Assembly: GCF_026672545.1 (NCBI RefSeq)
Contig: NZ_JAPPRJ010000001.1
Span: 1,928,001-1,992,000, forward strand
Length of the DNA stretch: 64,000 nt
Direction of reading: 5' to 3'
Source of the DNA: Rhizobium sp. SL86
GTDB lineage: Bacteria; Pseudomonadota; Alphaproteobacteria; Rhizobiales; Rhizobiaceae
This document shows, piece by piece, positions 35,369 to 43,637 of the stretch (within the stretch, counting starts at the first letter, position 1; each line of letters opens with the position of its first letter). The notes under the pieces were generated by a model that worked only from the letters and a program-made list of their open reading frames with translations, had not been told where the DNA came from and did not search any database. The position numbers were made by a program, and so were the translations under genes.

Positions 35369-36580
35369 ATGGCGGAAACGGTTCTGACGACATGCGCCAT
35401 CGCCGGCGGCGGCCCTGCGGGCCTGATGCTCGGTCTGCTTCTGGCCCGCGCGGGTGTCGATGTCACCGTCATCGAAAAACACGGCGATTTCCTGCGCGAT
35501 TTCCGTGGCGATACCATTCACCCCTCGACCCTCGAAGTGATCCACGAACTGGGACTCGAAGAGGCCTTCCTGAAGCTTCCGCACACCCGCGCGCCAAAAC
35601 TCTCGGCGGAGATGGGCGGACGCACCATCACCATGGCGGATTTTTCCCGGCTTCCGGTGCGCAACCGTTTCATCGCCTTCATGCCGCAATGGGATTTTCT
35701 CGATTTCCTGTCAAAGGAGGCGGGGAAGTACCCCAACTTCCGGCTGATGATGGCAACGAAGGTGGTGGATGTGCTGGAGGAGGGCGGTTGCATCGCGGGT
35801 CTTGCGCTGGAAGCGCCCGATGGCCCCGTGCATTTGCGCTCGACGCTCGTCGTCGCTGCCGATGGCCGCCATTCGGTGGTGCGCAAAAAGGCGGGGCTGG
35901 AGGTGGAAAGTTTTGGCAGCCCCAGCGAAGTGGTCTGGATGAAGCTGTCGAAGCAGGAGGGCGATCCGGCCGAGACCATGGGCCATGCGGGGCCGCGCCA
36001 GGGTTTTGTGTTGATCGATCGCGGCGATTACTGGCAGTGCGGTTACATCGTCCGGCGCGGCACCTTTGCGGAGATCCGCGCCGGAGAGCTGGAAGCCTTC
36101 CGTGACATGGTGCGCGCGGTTTCGCCTTTGCCGGCGTCGCGGATGAATGAGATTGCCGGCTGGGAGGATGTCAGCCTCCTGCAGGTGCGGATCGACCGGC
36201 TGAAGCGCTGGTGGAAGCCCGGCCTGCTGGCCATCGGTGATGCGGCGCACGCCATGTCGCCGATCGGTGGCGTCGGCGTCAATCTCGCCATTCAGGATGC
36301 GGTGGCGGCTGGCAATCTCCTCGCGCGGCCGCTGAAGGAGGGGCGCCTCACGGACGCCCATCTGGCGGCGGTGGAGAAACGCCGGCTGTTTCCGACGAAG
36401 GCGACGCAGAAGCTGCAACTGATGATGCGCTCGAGCCGGCGCAAGGATCAGGGTGATGAGGAACGCCGGAAAGGGCCGCCGGCCTTCATTCGCGGCATTG
36501 CCCGTTTTCCCCTGCTGGCACATCTTGCCGGGCGGCTGATGGGCCTTGGTTTTCGCATGGAGCATGTGCGAAATATCTGA
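35369..36580 (+). CDS. FAD-dependent aromatic-ring/UbiH-type monooxygenase
   Basis: Predicted 403-residue flavoprotein of the p-hydroxybenzoate hydroxylase/UbiH group. The dinucleotide-binding motif AIAGGGPAGLMLGLLLARAG is at the N terminus. The second FAD motif GDAAHAMSPIGGVGVNLAIQDA and the DG motif (VVAADGRHSVVRK) are also present. The substrate is unknown; many rhizobial homologues have no assigned role. I start at ATG 35369, 7 bases after CGGAG; the in-frame ATG 35348 and the opening GTG 35321 are alternatives. It stands alone between dxr and an AT-rich intergenic segment. Confidence 0.88.
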   Translation: MAETVLTTCAIAGGGPAGLMLGLLLARAGVDVTVIEKHGDFLRDFRGDTIHPSTLEVIHELGLEEAFLKLPHTRAPKLSAEMGGRTITMADFSRLPVRNRFIAFMPQWDFLDFLSKEAGKYPNFRLMMATKVVDVLEEGGCIAGLALEAPDGPVHLRSTLVVAADGRHSVVRKKAGLEVESFGSPSEVVWMKLSKQEGDPAETMGHAGPRQGFVLIDRGDYWQCGYIVRRGTFAEIRAGELEAFRDMVRAVSPLPASRMNEIAGWEDVSLLQVRIDRLKRWWKPGLLAIGDAAHAMSPIGGVGVNLAIQDAVAAGNLLARPLKEGRLTDAHLAAVEKRRLFPTKATQKLQLMMRSSRRKDQGDEERRKGPPAFIRGIARFPLLAHLAGRLMGLGFRMEHVRNI

Positions 36581-36670
36581 AGTATGGCTGCCTTTTTTCT
36601 GTCAAATAATCAGGTTTTCTCTCTTTTGATCAAGTTTTTCTCTTCTGACGAAAACATTTTTGCTCGAGAG

Positions 36671-36698
36671 TTGACAACCTCGTTCTCTTGATTAGTCA
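36671..36698 (+). promoter_or_regulatory. Candidate promoter in an AT-rich leader
   Basis: TTGACA (36671-36676) is a perfect -35. A weak -10 (TAGTCA, 36693-36698) lies 16 bases further. The surrounding 36590-36725 is AT-rich with repeated TTTTCTCT tracts, unlike the rest of the window. It would drive the gene at 36863. Confidence 0.45.
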
Positions 36699-36862
36699 TT
36701 TTTTACGGAAAATTTACCATGATGCACGATTAGTTGAGATGCTGAGTTCAACCGGCCAGCGCGATGCCTTCGGGCGTCCCGTGGGTCGGCTGTTTTGCGA
36801 AAGAGCAAGAATGCAATGACTGTGTTCTCTTTCGATTTCATCATCCCTGGCGAGGAATGACC

Positions 36863-37210
36863 ATGACAATGGAAACCATGGACGGAATTCTGGTTCGAGA
36901 TCTCGTTGCGACGTGTGATCCTCAGACCGCGACTTATGTGCCCAACGCACTTTTCGGCTATATTGCATCCGTGATGGATCCGCGTGAGCCGAGCGTGTAT
37001 CTTATCGATCTTCTCCCCTCCCTGAGCGCGGCAACTCAGTCGTTTCTGAACGGCATGGGCGTGTTCAACCGCTCGCCACTGCCGGACGGCGAGGTTGCCA
37101 ATCGCCGCCGCCGGCTGCTGGAGTGCCTCGACGCCTTTATCGACGAGGCGCGGCTCAGCCAGCAGAGCGTCGTGTTCATGGACGCTTTGCGGGCCGGCGA
37201 GCGGATGTAA
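36863..37210 (+). CDS. Unrecognised 115-residue protein
   Basis: I recognise no family. The product is soluble with no signal peptide. Predicted content is alternating short helices and strands (ILVRDLVATCDPQTATYV, SVYLIDLLPSLSAATQSFL, RRRRLLECLDAFIDEARLSQ). I start at ATG 36863, 7 bases after GAGGA; the ATG six bases earlier would be too close to it, and the longer open frame upstream runs through the AT-rich promoter region. A long leader with a TTGACA element precedes it, which suggests individual regulation. The next gene (exoD-like) is on the same strand 143 bases downstream. Confidence 0.6.
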   Translation: MTMETMDGILVRDLVATCDPQTATYVPNALFGYIASVMDPREPSVYLIDLLPSLSAATQSFLNGMGVFNRSPLPDGEVANRRRRLLECLDAFIDEARLSQQSVVFMDALRAGERM

Positions 37211-37353
37211 TCCGGCAGCTTTGCTAGCGCTAGCAACCGCAGGCACGGCACGTTCCGTCGTGCTGGCTGCGGTCGGCTGGTCAAACCCTCATCGGCATAC
37301 CATATCTGGGCTCCTGACCGCGCAATTTCGCCTGGTCTCGAAACAAGGGCCTC

Positions 37354-37986
37354 GTGACGGTGCAGACAGACAAAAGCCTCTCCCTGGTTCTCGGCGGTTT
37401 GCTGGAATACTTCGAGAGACGCCCCGTGACGCTCGGGCGTTTGCTTGCCGTTCTGGGTGAGCAGGCCACCGCCATGGTTCTGCTGGTGTTCTCGATCCCG
37501 GCCATCATCCCGACACCCGGCGTGCCGGCCGGCATGATTTTCGGCACGGTGCTGGTCATTCTTTCCTGCCAGCTTGTGGTGGGGACACGACGGTTCTGGT
37601 TGCCCAAACGGCTGGCGCGCATCGAGGTGCCCCGCTCCGTGCTCTCGGGCATGGTCGTGCGACTGGGCCCGAAGCTTCAGTGGATCGAAACTTGGCTGAG
37701 GCCGCGCTGGACGGGGCTGAGCGGCCGTGCAGCTCTTCGCCCGCTCGGTCTCGTTGTTGTGGTGATGGGTGTCATCATCGCCTTGCCGGTCCCGTTCGGT
37801 AACGTGCTTCCCGGTCTGTCGGTGTTTTTCATCGCGCTTGGACTGGCGCAACGGGATGGCGTCGCAATCGGCATCGGCCTTGTGTTCGGCATCGCCGCCA
37901 TTGCCTTTACCGCCTTTATCCTGCTCGGCGGCTGGTGGCTGATCAGCGGCTGGTTCGGGTTGTCGTCCGGTTCGGCACCGGCATAA
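37354..37986 (+). CDS. exoD: ExoD-family membrane protein
   Basis: Predicted 210-residue inner-membrane protein with about four hydrophobic segments. The pattern SIPAIIPTPGVPAGMIFGTV, QLVVGTRRFWLPKRLARIEV and ALPVPFGNVLPGLSVFFIAL is typical of the ExoD family. Sinorhizobium exoD mutants are altered in exopolysaccharide production and alkali tolerance; the molecular role is unknown. The start is a GTG with a moderate AAGGG upstream; a second in-frame GTG lies two codons later. It is followed by a GCCGGCC/GGCCGGC hairpin without a T-run and then by the convergent tRNA-Arg gene. Confidence 0.87.
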   Translation: MTVQTDKSLSLVLGGLLEYFERRPVTLGRLLAVLGEQATAMVLLVFSIPAIIPTPGVPAGMIFGTVLVILSCQLVVGTRRFWLPKRLARIEVPRSVLSGMVVRLGPKLQWIETWLRPRWTGLSGRAALRPLGLVVVVMGVIIALPVPFGNVLPGLSVFFIALGLAQRDGVAIGIGLVFGIAAIAFTAFILLGGWWLISGWFGLSSGSAPA

Positions 37987-38074
37987 CGCCCTCCCGCGTG
38001 CCCGCCGGCCCACAATGGCCGGCAGGATCGGAGCCTCCGGCTGCCGCATCAAGAAGCTGATATCTTTGAGAAAA

Positions 38075-38151
38075 TGGTGTCCACGAGAGGATTCGAACCT
38101 CCGACCCCAGGATTAGGAATCCTGTGCTCTATCCTGCTGAGCTACGTGGAC
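38075..38151 (-). tRNA. tRNA-Arg (anticodon CCU)
   Basis: The minus strand folds as a full cloverleaf of 77 bases with encoded CCA. The acceptor stem is GTCCACG / CGTGGAC, the T-loop reads GGTTCGAATCC, and the anticodon stem is CAGGA / TCCTG with loop TTCCTAA. The anticodon is CCU, reading AGG arginine codons. Downstream on its own strand a TTTTCTC tract may help end transcription. I see no integrase or duplicated 3' end nearby, so it is not an evident island attachment site. Confidence 0.96.
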
Positions 38152-38239
38152 ATCGCCGCTTGCGGATGCCTCGCTACATACCGCAGCCGAGCGCGGTGGA
38201 CAAGCCTTTCACGCCGGCTGCCGGTGAGGGTGCGGCCGA

Positions 38240-39403
38240 TCAATCGGTCAGCCGCTGTTCGGCCAGCTTGACCCAGTAGGAGATGCCGTAGGCGATCGCC
38301 TCATCGTTGAAATCGTAAGCCGGATTGTGAAGGGCCGCCGTCTCGCCATTGCCGATCATGATGTAGGCACCGGGGCGGGCCTGCAGCATGAAGGCAAAAT
38401 CCTCGCCCGCCATGCTGGCATCGACATCGGTGTTGACGTTCTTTTCGCCAACGATGTCGATCGCGGCGCGGGCGGCGTGCAGCGTCTCGTCGGCATGATT
38501 GACGGTCACCGGGCAGGCACGTTCGTATTCCACCTCCACCGTCGCATCATGGGCGGCGGCAATGCCTTCGGCGATCTGGCGGATGCGGCTTTCGGCAAGG
38601 TCGCGCACCGCCTCGTCCAGGCTGCGCACGGTGCCGGTGAGGAAGGCCTCTTCCGGAATGATGTTGTGCGTCGTGCCGGCGTGGAACTGCGTCACCGAGA
38701 CGACGACCGAACGCAGCGGATTGGCGTTGCGGGCGGCAATCATCTGCAGGCCGCCGACGATCTGCGAACCGATGACGATCGGATCGGCCGTGCGGTGCGG
38801 TTCGGCCGCATGGCCGCCACGGCCGGTGATCTTGATCGAGAACTTGTCGGGTGCTGCCATGATGCCACCCTTGCGGATGGCAAAGGTGCCAAGCGGCATG
38901 CCCGGCATGTTGTGCATGCCGTAGACTTCCTGAATGCCGAACCGGTCCATCATGCCGTCTTCGACCATGGCCAGTGCGCCGCGGCCACCCTCTTCGGCCG
39001 GCTGGAAGATCACGGCGACGGCGCCGTTGAAATTGCGGGTCTCGGCGAGATGTTTTGCCGCGCCAAGCAGCATGGCGGTGTGGCCGTCATGGCCGCAGGC
39101 ATGCATCTTGCCGGGTGTCTTGGAGGCCCAGGGCTTGCCGGTGATTTCTTCGAGCGGCAGCGCGTCCATATCGGCGCGCAGGCCGATCACCCGGTCGCTC
39201 GGCCCCTTTCCGCGGATGATGCCGACGACGCCGGTGCGACCGAGCCCGGTCACGACTTCGTCAACGCCGAACGCCTTCAGCTTGTCCTCGACAAAGGCTG
39301 CGGTTTCCTCGACATCGTAAAGAAGGCCTGGATTTTCATGGATATGACGCCGCCATTCCGTCACTTCGTGCTGCAGTTCGGCGGCTCTGTTCAAGATCGG
39401 CAT
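38240..39403 (-). CDS. M20-family amidohydrolase (hippurate hydrolase-like)
   Basis: Predicted 387-residue metallopeptidase-fold amidohydrolase. Metal-site motifs are visible: GLRADMDALP, MHACGHDGHTAMLLG, and FQPAEEGGRGA with the catalytic glutamates. The dimerisation domain contains GGHAAEPHRTADPI. Family members remove acyl groups from amino acids (hippurate, N-acetyl amino acids, IAA conjugates); the exact substrate cannot be told from sequence. There is no signal peptide. I start at MPILNRAAELQ, with AGGAAG just upstream. The frame continues upstream but lacks family similarity and overlaps the divergent carboxypeptidase promoter. Confidence 0.92.
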   Translation of the reverse strand: MPILNRAAELQHEVTEWRRHIHENPGLLYDVEETAAFVEDKLKAFGVDEVVTGLGRTGVVGIIRGKGPSDRVIGLRADMDALPLEEITGKPWASKTPGKMHACGHDGHTAMLLGAAKHLAETRNFNGAVAVIFQPAEEGGRGALAMVEDGMMDRFGIQEVYGMHNMPGMPLGTFAIRKGGIMAAPDKFSIKITGRGGHAAEPHRTADPIVIGSQIVGGLQMIAARNANPLRSVVVSVTQFHAGTTHNIIPEEAFLTGTVRSLDEAVRDLAESRIRQIAEGIAAAHDATVEVEYERACPVTVNHADETLHAARAAIDIVGEKNVNTDVDASMAGEDFAFMLQARPGAYIMIGNGETAALHNPAYDFNDEAIAYGISYWVKLAEQRLTD

Positions 39404-39507
39404 TGGACTTCCTGTTGTCATTGACGACTGCGATCGGTGATCCGAAGCGCTGATATTGCGCTGCAGAATTGACGGAATCAATGATCTTTGCCATTGCTTG
39501 GCCATAA

Positions 39508-40647
39508 GTGCACCGTAAGCGCCTTTGCGTTTCCCGCGACCTTGACGAGGCTTCCTCCTTGTACGACCAGACGCTCCGCCTGACCGCATCGAGACTGCTT
39601 GCTGCGACGATTGCCGCTGGGCTTGCTTTGGCGTCCAGCACGGCGGCGTTTGCCAATCCCAAGATGGTCGTGGATGTCCGCTCCGGCCGGGTGCTGGTGC
39701 ATCAGGAAGCCTTCCGCAAATGGTATCCGGCATCGCTCACCAAGCTGATGACGATCTACGTGACCTTCAAGGCGCTGAAGTCCGGCAAGGCAAGCCTCGA
39801 CACGCCAGTCGTGATGAGCCGACGTGCCGTCGATGAGCCGGCCAGCAAGATGTATCTGAAACCCGGCGCCTCGATGACGCTCGATGCCGCGTTGAAGATC
39901 CTGATGGTGAAGTCTGCCAATGACGTCGCCGTCGGCGTGGCCGAAACGATCGGCGGGTCGATGGAAAACTTCGTTGCGATGATGAATGCGGAAGCGGCAA
40001 AACTTGGCATGACCTCGTCGCGGTTCATCAATCCGCACGGCCTGCCCGGCAAGGGGCAATATACGACCGCGCGTGATCTCGCCGTTCTTGCCGTGCAGCT
40101 GCGCCGCGAGTTTCCGGAATATGCCGGCTATTTCGCACTTGAAGGGGTTACGACAGGCTCCAAGGATTATCCGAACTACAACATGCTGATCGGCCGTTTC
40201 GACGGAGCCGATGGCATGAAGACCGGCTTCATCTGCGCCTCCGGCTTCAACCAGGTCTCGTCCGCCACCCGTAACGGCCGCACGGTGGTCTCCGTCGTGC
40301 TGGGCTCCGACAGTCTTGCCGGCCGGGCGGATGAATCCGCCGACCTGCTGCAGAAGGGGCTGACCCTGCCGCAGGGATCCGGCGAACCGTTAGGCAGCCT
40401 GCAGCCTTATGGTCCGGACCAGGATCAGGTGGTGGATGTCAGCGCCGAGATCTGCAATCCGCAGGCCGCCAAGGTGCGCAGCGAAAACCGCGACGACGCC
40501 GGTCGCATGGTCGTGCATTCTCCCTATATCAAGGAAATGACGGCGCCGCCGCAATTCAGCATGGCGGCCATCCTTCCGCCGCCGACGCCTGCCAAGGGGG
40601 AAATCGCCAATGTCCCCGTGCCGATTCCGCGACCGGCATCCTTCTGA
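39508..40647 (+). CDS. D-alanyl-D-alanine carboxypeptidase (penicillin-binding protein)
   Basis: Predicted 379-residue periplasmic enzyme that trims the terminal D-Ala of peptidoglycan peptides. The catalytic motifs are SLTK (residues 76-79), SAN (136-138) and KTG (238-240). A signal peptide core (LLAATIAAGLALASSTAAFA) ends near residue 50, so the start may lie later than the GTG at 39508; a TTG near 39559 is an alternative. Neither has a good ribosome-binding site. The C terminus is Pro-rich and lacks an obvious amphipathic anchor. It is divergent from the M20 gene and precedes the CobW-like gene by 26 bases. Confidence 0.93.
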   Translation: MHRKRLCVSRDLDEASSLYDQTLRLTASRLLAATIAAGLALASSTAAFANPKMVVDVRSGRVLVHQEAFRKWYPASLTKLMTIYVTFKALKSGKASLDTPVVMSRRAVDEPASKMYLKPGASMTLDAALKILMVKSANDVAVGVAETIGGSMENFVAMMNAEAAKLGMTSSRFINPHGLPGKGQYTTARDLAVLAVQLRREFPEYAGYFALEGVTTGSKDYPNYNMLIGRFDGADGMKTGFICASGFNQVSSATRNGRTVVSVVLGSDSLAGRADESADLLQKGLTLPQGSGEPLGSLQPYGPDQDQVVDVSAEICNPQAAKVRSENRDDAGRMVVHSPYIKEMTAPPQFSMAAILPPPTPAKGEIANVPVPIPRPASF

Positions 40648-40673
40648 CCGTTAATTTCAGGACCTGTAATCCC

Positions 40674-41861
40674 ATGCCAGTACCCAGCGAGCGCCTGCCG
40701 GTTTCCATCCTGACCGGCTTTCTGGGGGCGGGAAAATCGACCCTGCTCAACCGGATCCTCAAGGACGAGGCGGCGCAGGACACGGCCGTCATCATCAACG
40801 AGTTCGGCGAGGTCGGCATCGACAACCTGCTTGTCGAGAGTTCTGGCGATACGTTGCTCGAACTGTCCAACGGCTGCCTCTGCTGCACGGTGCGCGGGGA
40901 ACTGGTCGAAACGCTCGCCTCGCTGATCGACCAGATGCAGACGGGCCGTATCAAGCCGATCCGTCGCGTGGTGATCGAAACCACCGGTCTTGCCGATCCG
41001 GCGCCGGTCATGCAGGCGGTGATGGGCAATCCGGTCATCGCACAAAGCTACCAGCTGGACGGCGTGATCACGGTCGTGGATGCCGTGCATGGGGAAGCGA
41101 CCATCGAGCGGCATCCCGAGGCCTTGAAGCAGGTCGCCGTGGCGGATCGCCTGATCATCACCAAACAGGCGCTTGCCGAGAACGACGCCAAGGCGCGGCT
41201 TCTGGCGCGCCTGCGCAGCCTCAATCCGCGCGCCGTGGTTCTTGATGGAGACAGTCCGGAGGCAGGCCGGATCTCGGTGCTCACCAACGGGCTTTATGAG
41301 CCGGGCAGCAAGATCGCCGATGTGGCGCGCTGGCTGCATGACGAGCAGGAGGCGGACGAACACGGCCATCATCACGATCATGGTCACGACCACCACCACC
41401 ATGACCACGATGATGCGCATCATGGTCATGACGACCACGGTCCACGGGGACACCATCACCACCATCACGACGTCAACCGGCACGGCGCCGATATCCGCTC
41501 CTTCTCGATCGTGCACGAGGCGCCGATCGATCCGCTGGCGGTCGAGATGTTCATCGATCTCCTGCGCTCCGCCCATGGCGAAAAGCTTCTGCGCATGAAG
41601 GCGGTGGTGAAACTTTCCGATAATCCGGAGCGCCCGCTTGTGCTGCACGGGGTCCAGACGATCTTTCACCCGCCGGAGCGCCTGCCGCGCTGGCCGGAAG
41701 GCTCGGACCGCAAGACGCGCATGGTGCTGATCACGCAAGGGCTCGCGGAAGAGTTCGTCACGGACCTGTTTGCCGCCTTTACCGGCGAACCCAGGATCGA
41801 CCGGCCGGATCGTGCAGCGCTCGAGGACAATCCTCTTGCGGTGCCGGGTTTCCGGCGCTGA
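40674..41861 (+). CDS. CobW/COG0523-family metal-chaperone GTPase
   Basis: Predicted 395-residue G3E GTPase. Walker A is GFLGAGKS (residues 15-22). The metal motif GCLCC (67-71) is the CxCC signature of COG0523. ETTGLADPAPV and the guanine-specificity region (RLIITKQAL; usual NKTD is altered) follow. Residues about 230-266 are extremely rich in His and Asp, probably binding zinc or cobalt. The C-terminal CobW_C domain ends near residue 370. Members deliver zinc, iron or cobalt to enzymes; the target here is unknown. No cob gene is adjacent, so a role in B12 synthesis is not supported by context. Confidence 0.9.
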   Translation: MPVPSERLPVSILTGFLGAGKSTLLNRILKDEAAQDTAVIINEFGEVGIDNLLVESSGDTLLELSNGCLCCTVRGELVETLASLIDQMQTGRIKPIRRVVIETTGLADPAPVMQAVMGNPVIAQSYQLDGVITVVDAVHGEATIERHPEALKQVAVADRLIITKQALAENDAKARLLARLRSLNPRAVVLDGDSPEAGRISVLTNGLYEPGSKIADVARWLHDEQEADEHGHHHDHGHDHHHHDHDDAHHGHDDHGPRGHHHHHHDVNRHGADIRSFSIVHEAPIDPLAVEMFIDLLRSAHGEKLLRMKAVVKLSDNPERPLVLHGVQTIFHPPERLPRWPEGSDRKTRMVLITQGLAEEFVTDLFAAFTGEPRIDRPDRAALEDNPLAVPGFRR

Positions 41862-42128
41862 TCAGAACGGATCCGTCTCCGGCTTCAACTGGTCGGCGCG
41901 GCGGATGAGAAAACGGTGGCCGGTTTCCGTCCGCTCCATGGCCAGAACGGTGTGGCCTTCCTGCTGGCAGAAATGCGGAATGTCGATGCCGGCGAGCGGA
42001 TCGGTGGTCTCGATCTGCAATTCGTCGCCGGGAGCGAGTGCGGCCAGCCGCTTGCGGGTCTTCAGAACGGGGAGGGGGCATTTCAGCCCCTTCAGATCGT
42101 AGTGGAGAGGCGGTGCCGAAACGGACAC
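41862..42128 (-). CDS. TusA/SirA-family sulfur carrier-like protein
   Basis: Predicted 88-residue protein of the TusA fold. The sulfur-carrying cysteine sits in the family motif DLKGLKCPLPVLKTRKRL (Cys 17), and DPLAGIDIPHFCQQEGH is the second conserved helix region. TusA-like proteins carry persulfide sulfur for tRNA modification or cofactor synthesis. The start is a GTG four bases after the L,D-transpeptidase stop, so it depends on coupling; no clear Shine-Dalgarno sequence is seen. It converges with the CobW-like gene without a gap. Confidence 0.88.
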   Translation of the reverse strand: MSVSAPPLHYDLKGLKCPLPVLKTRKRLAALAPGDELQIETTDPLAGIDIPHFCQQEGHTVLAMERTETGHRFLIRRADQLKPETDPF

Positions 42129-42132
42129 GCGC

Positions 42133-43467
42133 TTACCAGAATTTCCAGAACGGCTTCTTGTCCTGGCCTTCGGCCGGCTGCTGAACCGCTGCATAGGCCA
42201 GCGGATTGGGTGCCGGGACCGGAACGGAGCCGGTCGTGGTGGCCTGCGCCATCGTTGTCTGGGGTCTTGCGGTCTGGTTGGTTGTTGCCGTTGAGCCTGC
42301 TGCCACCGGCATTGCCATTGCCGTCTGGACCGACATCGTCGAGCGGTTGCCCGGTGCGGCGCCCGGCAGGACGACGCGTCCCTGTTTCGCTGCACTTCCC
42401 TGGGCAGACGCTGTCAGGACCTGGCCCGGCTTGGCGTTCTGTTTGGTAAGGCGGGCCGCCATCAGCTTTTCGAATTCTTCCGGCTCGACGAGCTTGCCGG
42501 CCTCAAGCGAGGTGCCGGTCGGTGCATAGGCGAGATCGCGGCCCTTGCGCTTTGCCGCGACGATCGCCTTGCGTTCGGCTTCCGTCGGCTCGTACCAGAG
42601 CTTGCCATCCAGCTTGTCCATCGCCTTGGCATAGGCCAGCTGATATTCCTTGTCATAGGAGGCAAGGGCTGCCGTCAGGGCCGGCGGCGTGGACATCGGC
42701 GGGCATGCGGCGGCAGCGGAGAACTGGCCGGATCCCTGGATCTGCTGGTTGAAGACGTATTTTCTCTCGCAGACATTGACGTCCGGCGGACGTTTGGTCA
42801 CTTCGAAATTGTCGTAACCCGCCTTCAGCATCTTCCAGAACTCGATGTTCTCGCTGTTGCGGTGCCGGGCCATGTTTTCCGCGGTCATGCGGAAGGGGAA
42901 GGCCTGGAGCTGGACGGAGGTCTGGCCGCCGCGGAAGGCATCGCGGGCAAAGGCATAGATCTCGAGGATCTGCTCGTCCGTCATCGAATAACAACCGGAC
43001 GACGAGCACGCGCCGTGGATCATCAGGTTGGAGCCGGTTCGGCCGTTCGCCGCATCGTAGCGGTTCGGGAAGCCGGTATTGATGGCGAGGTAATATTTGG
43101 AGTTCGGATTGAGATGCGCCGGGGTCAGGTTGTAGAAACCTTCCGGCGCCTGGCGGTCGCCTTCCTTCACCTTCGGGCCAAGCTTGCCGGACCAGGCGCA
43201 GATATCGTAGTCGGCGATCTTGTCGAAACGGTTGTCCGCCTTCGCCTTCCAGATCTCCATCTTGCCTTCTTCCTTGAAGACACGGATCATGATCGGCGAA
43301 TTGCGCGGCATGTTCTTCTTCTGCATTTCCGCGACGATGCGGTCCGGCAGAGGCTGCTCGACCTTGTTCTTCACCTTCGAAATATCGATGGCGCCATCAA
43401 TAGTGTCGTTGCAACCGGCAAGCGCGGTGGCCATGAGAAGAGCGTAGGCGATATGTCTTAAGCGCAT
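42133..43467 (-). CDS. L,D-transpeptidase (YkuD/YafK-type) lipoprotein
   Basis: Predicted 444-residue envelope protein. The signal peptide ends in a lipobox (ATALAGC), so it is probably lipidated. The L,D-transpeptidase catalytic motif is MIHGACSSSGCYSMTD, with the nucleophilic cysteine in SGC. Such enzymes form 3-3 crosslinks or attach proteins to peptidoglycan. The C-terminal 130 residues are low-complexity, rich in Thr, Ala and Pro (QTARPQTTMAQATTTGSV), ending KPFWKFW. I start at ATG 43467; a GTG two codons earlier is possible. Neither has a strong ribosome-binding site. It is cotranscribed with the TusA-like gene. Confidence 0.9.
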   Translation of the reverse strand: MRLRHIAYALLMATALAGCNDTIDGAIDISKVKNKVEQPLPDRIVAEMQKKNMPRNSPIMIRVFKEEGKMEIWKAKADNRFDKIADYDICAWSGKLGPKVKEGDRQAPEGFYNLTPAHLNPNSKYYLAINTGFPNRYDAANGRTGSNLMIHGACSSSGCYSMTDEQILEIYAFARDAFRGGQTSVQLQAFPFRMTAENMARHRNSENIEFWKMLKAGYDNFEVTKRPPDVNVCERKYVFNQQIQGSGQFSAAAACPPMSTPPALTAALASYDKEYQLAYAKAMDKLDGKLWYEPTEAERKAIVAAKRKGRDLAYAPTGTSLEAGKLVEPEEFEKLMAARLTKQNAKPGQVLTASAQGSAAKQGRVVLPGAAPGNRSTMSVQTAMAMPVAAGSTATTNQTARPQTTMAQATTTGSVPVPAPNPLAYAAVQQPAEGQDKKPFWKFW

Positions 43468-43637
43468 CGGCACAGGATCACACAGAGGTCGACCAATGGG
43501 TGCAGTTCATCTGCTCATACCCATTCTGCCAAGAATAATAAAGTGGTAAGCTTTACATTATCTTACCGGGCCGGGTGGCACTGGTCGCACAAAAATGTGA
43601 TGGGAGCGCGGCAAATGGTCCCGCCGCGCCTGTTTTC

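Noticed and set aside
38075..38151. tRNA-Arg as a genomic-island attachment site
   Set aside because: No integrase, no duplicated tRNA 3' end and no change of gene content typical of an island were seen on either side; xerD at 44.6-45.6 kb is the housekeeping recombinase.
41375..41470. Short tandem CAT/CAC repeats that look like a microsatellite or CRISPR-like array
   Set aside because: They are in frame and encode the His-rich loop of the CobW-family GTPase; there are no spacers.
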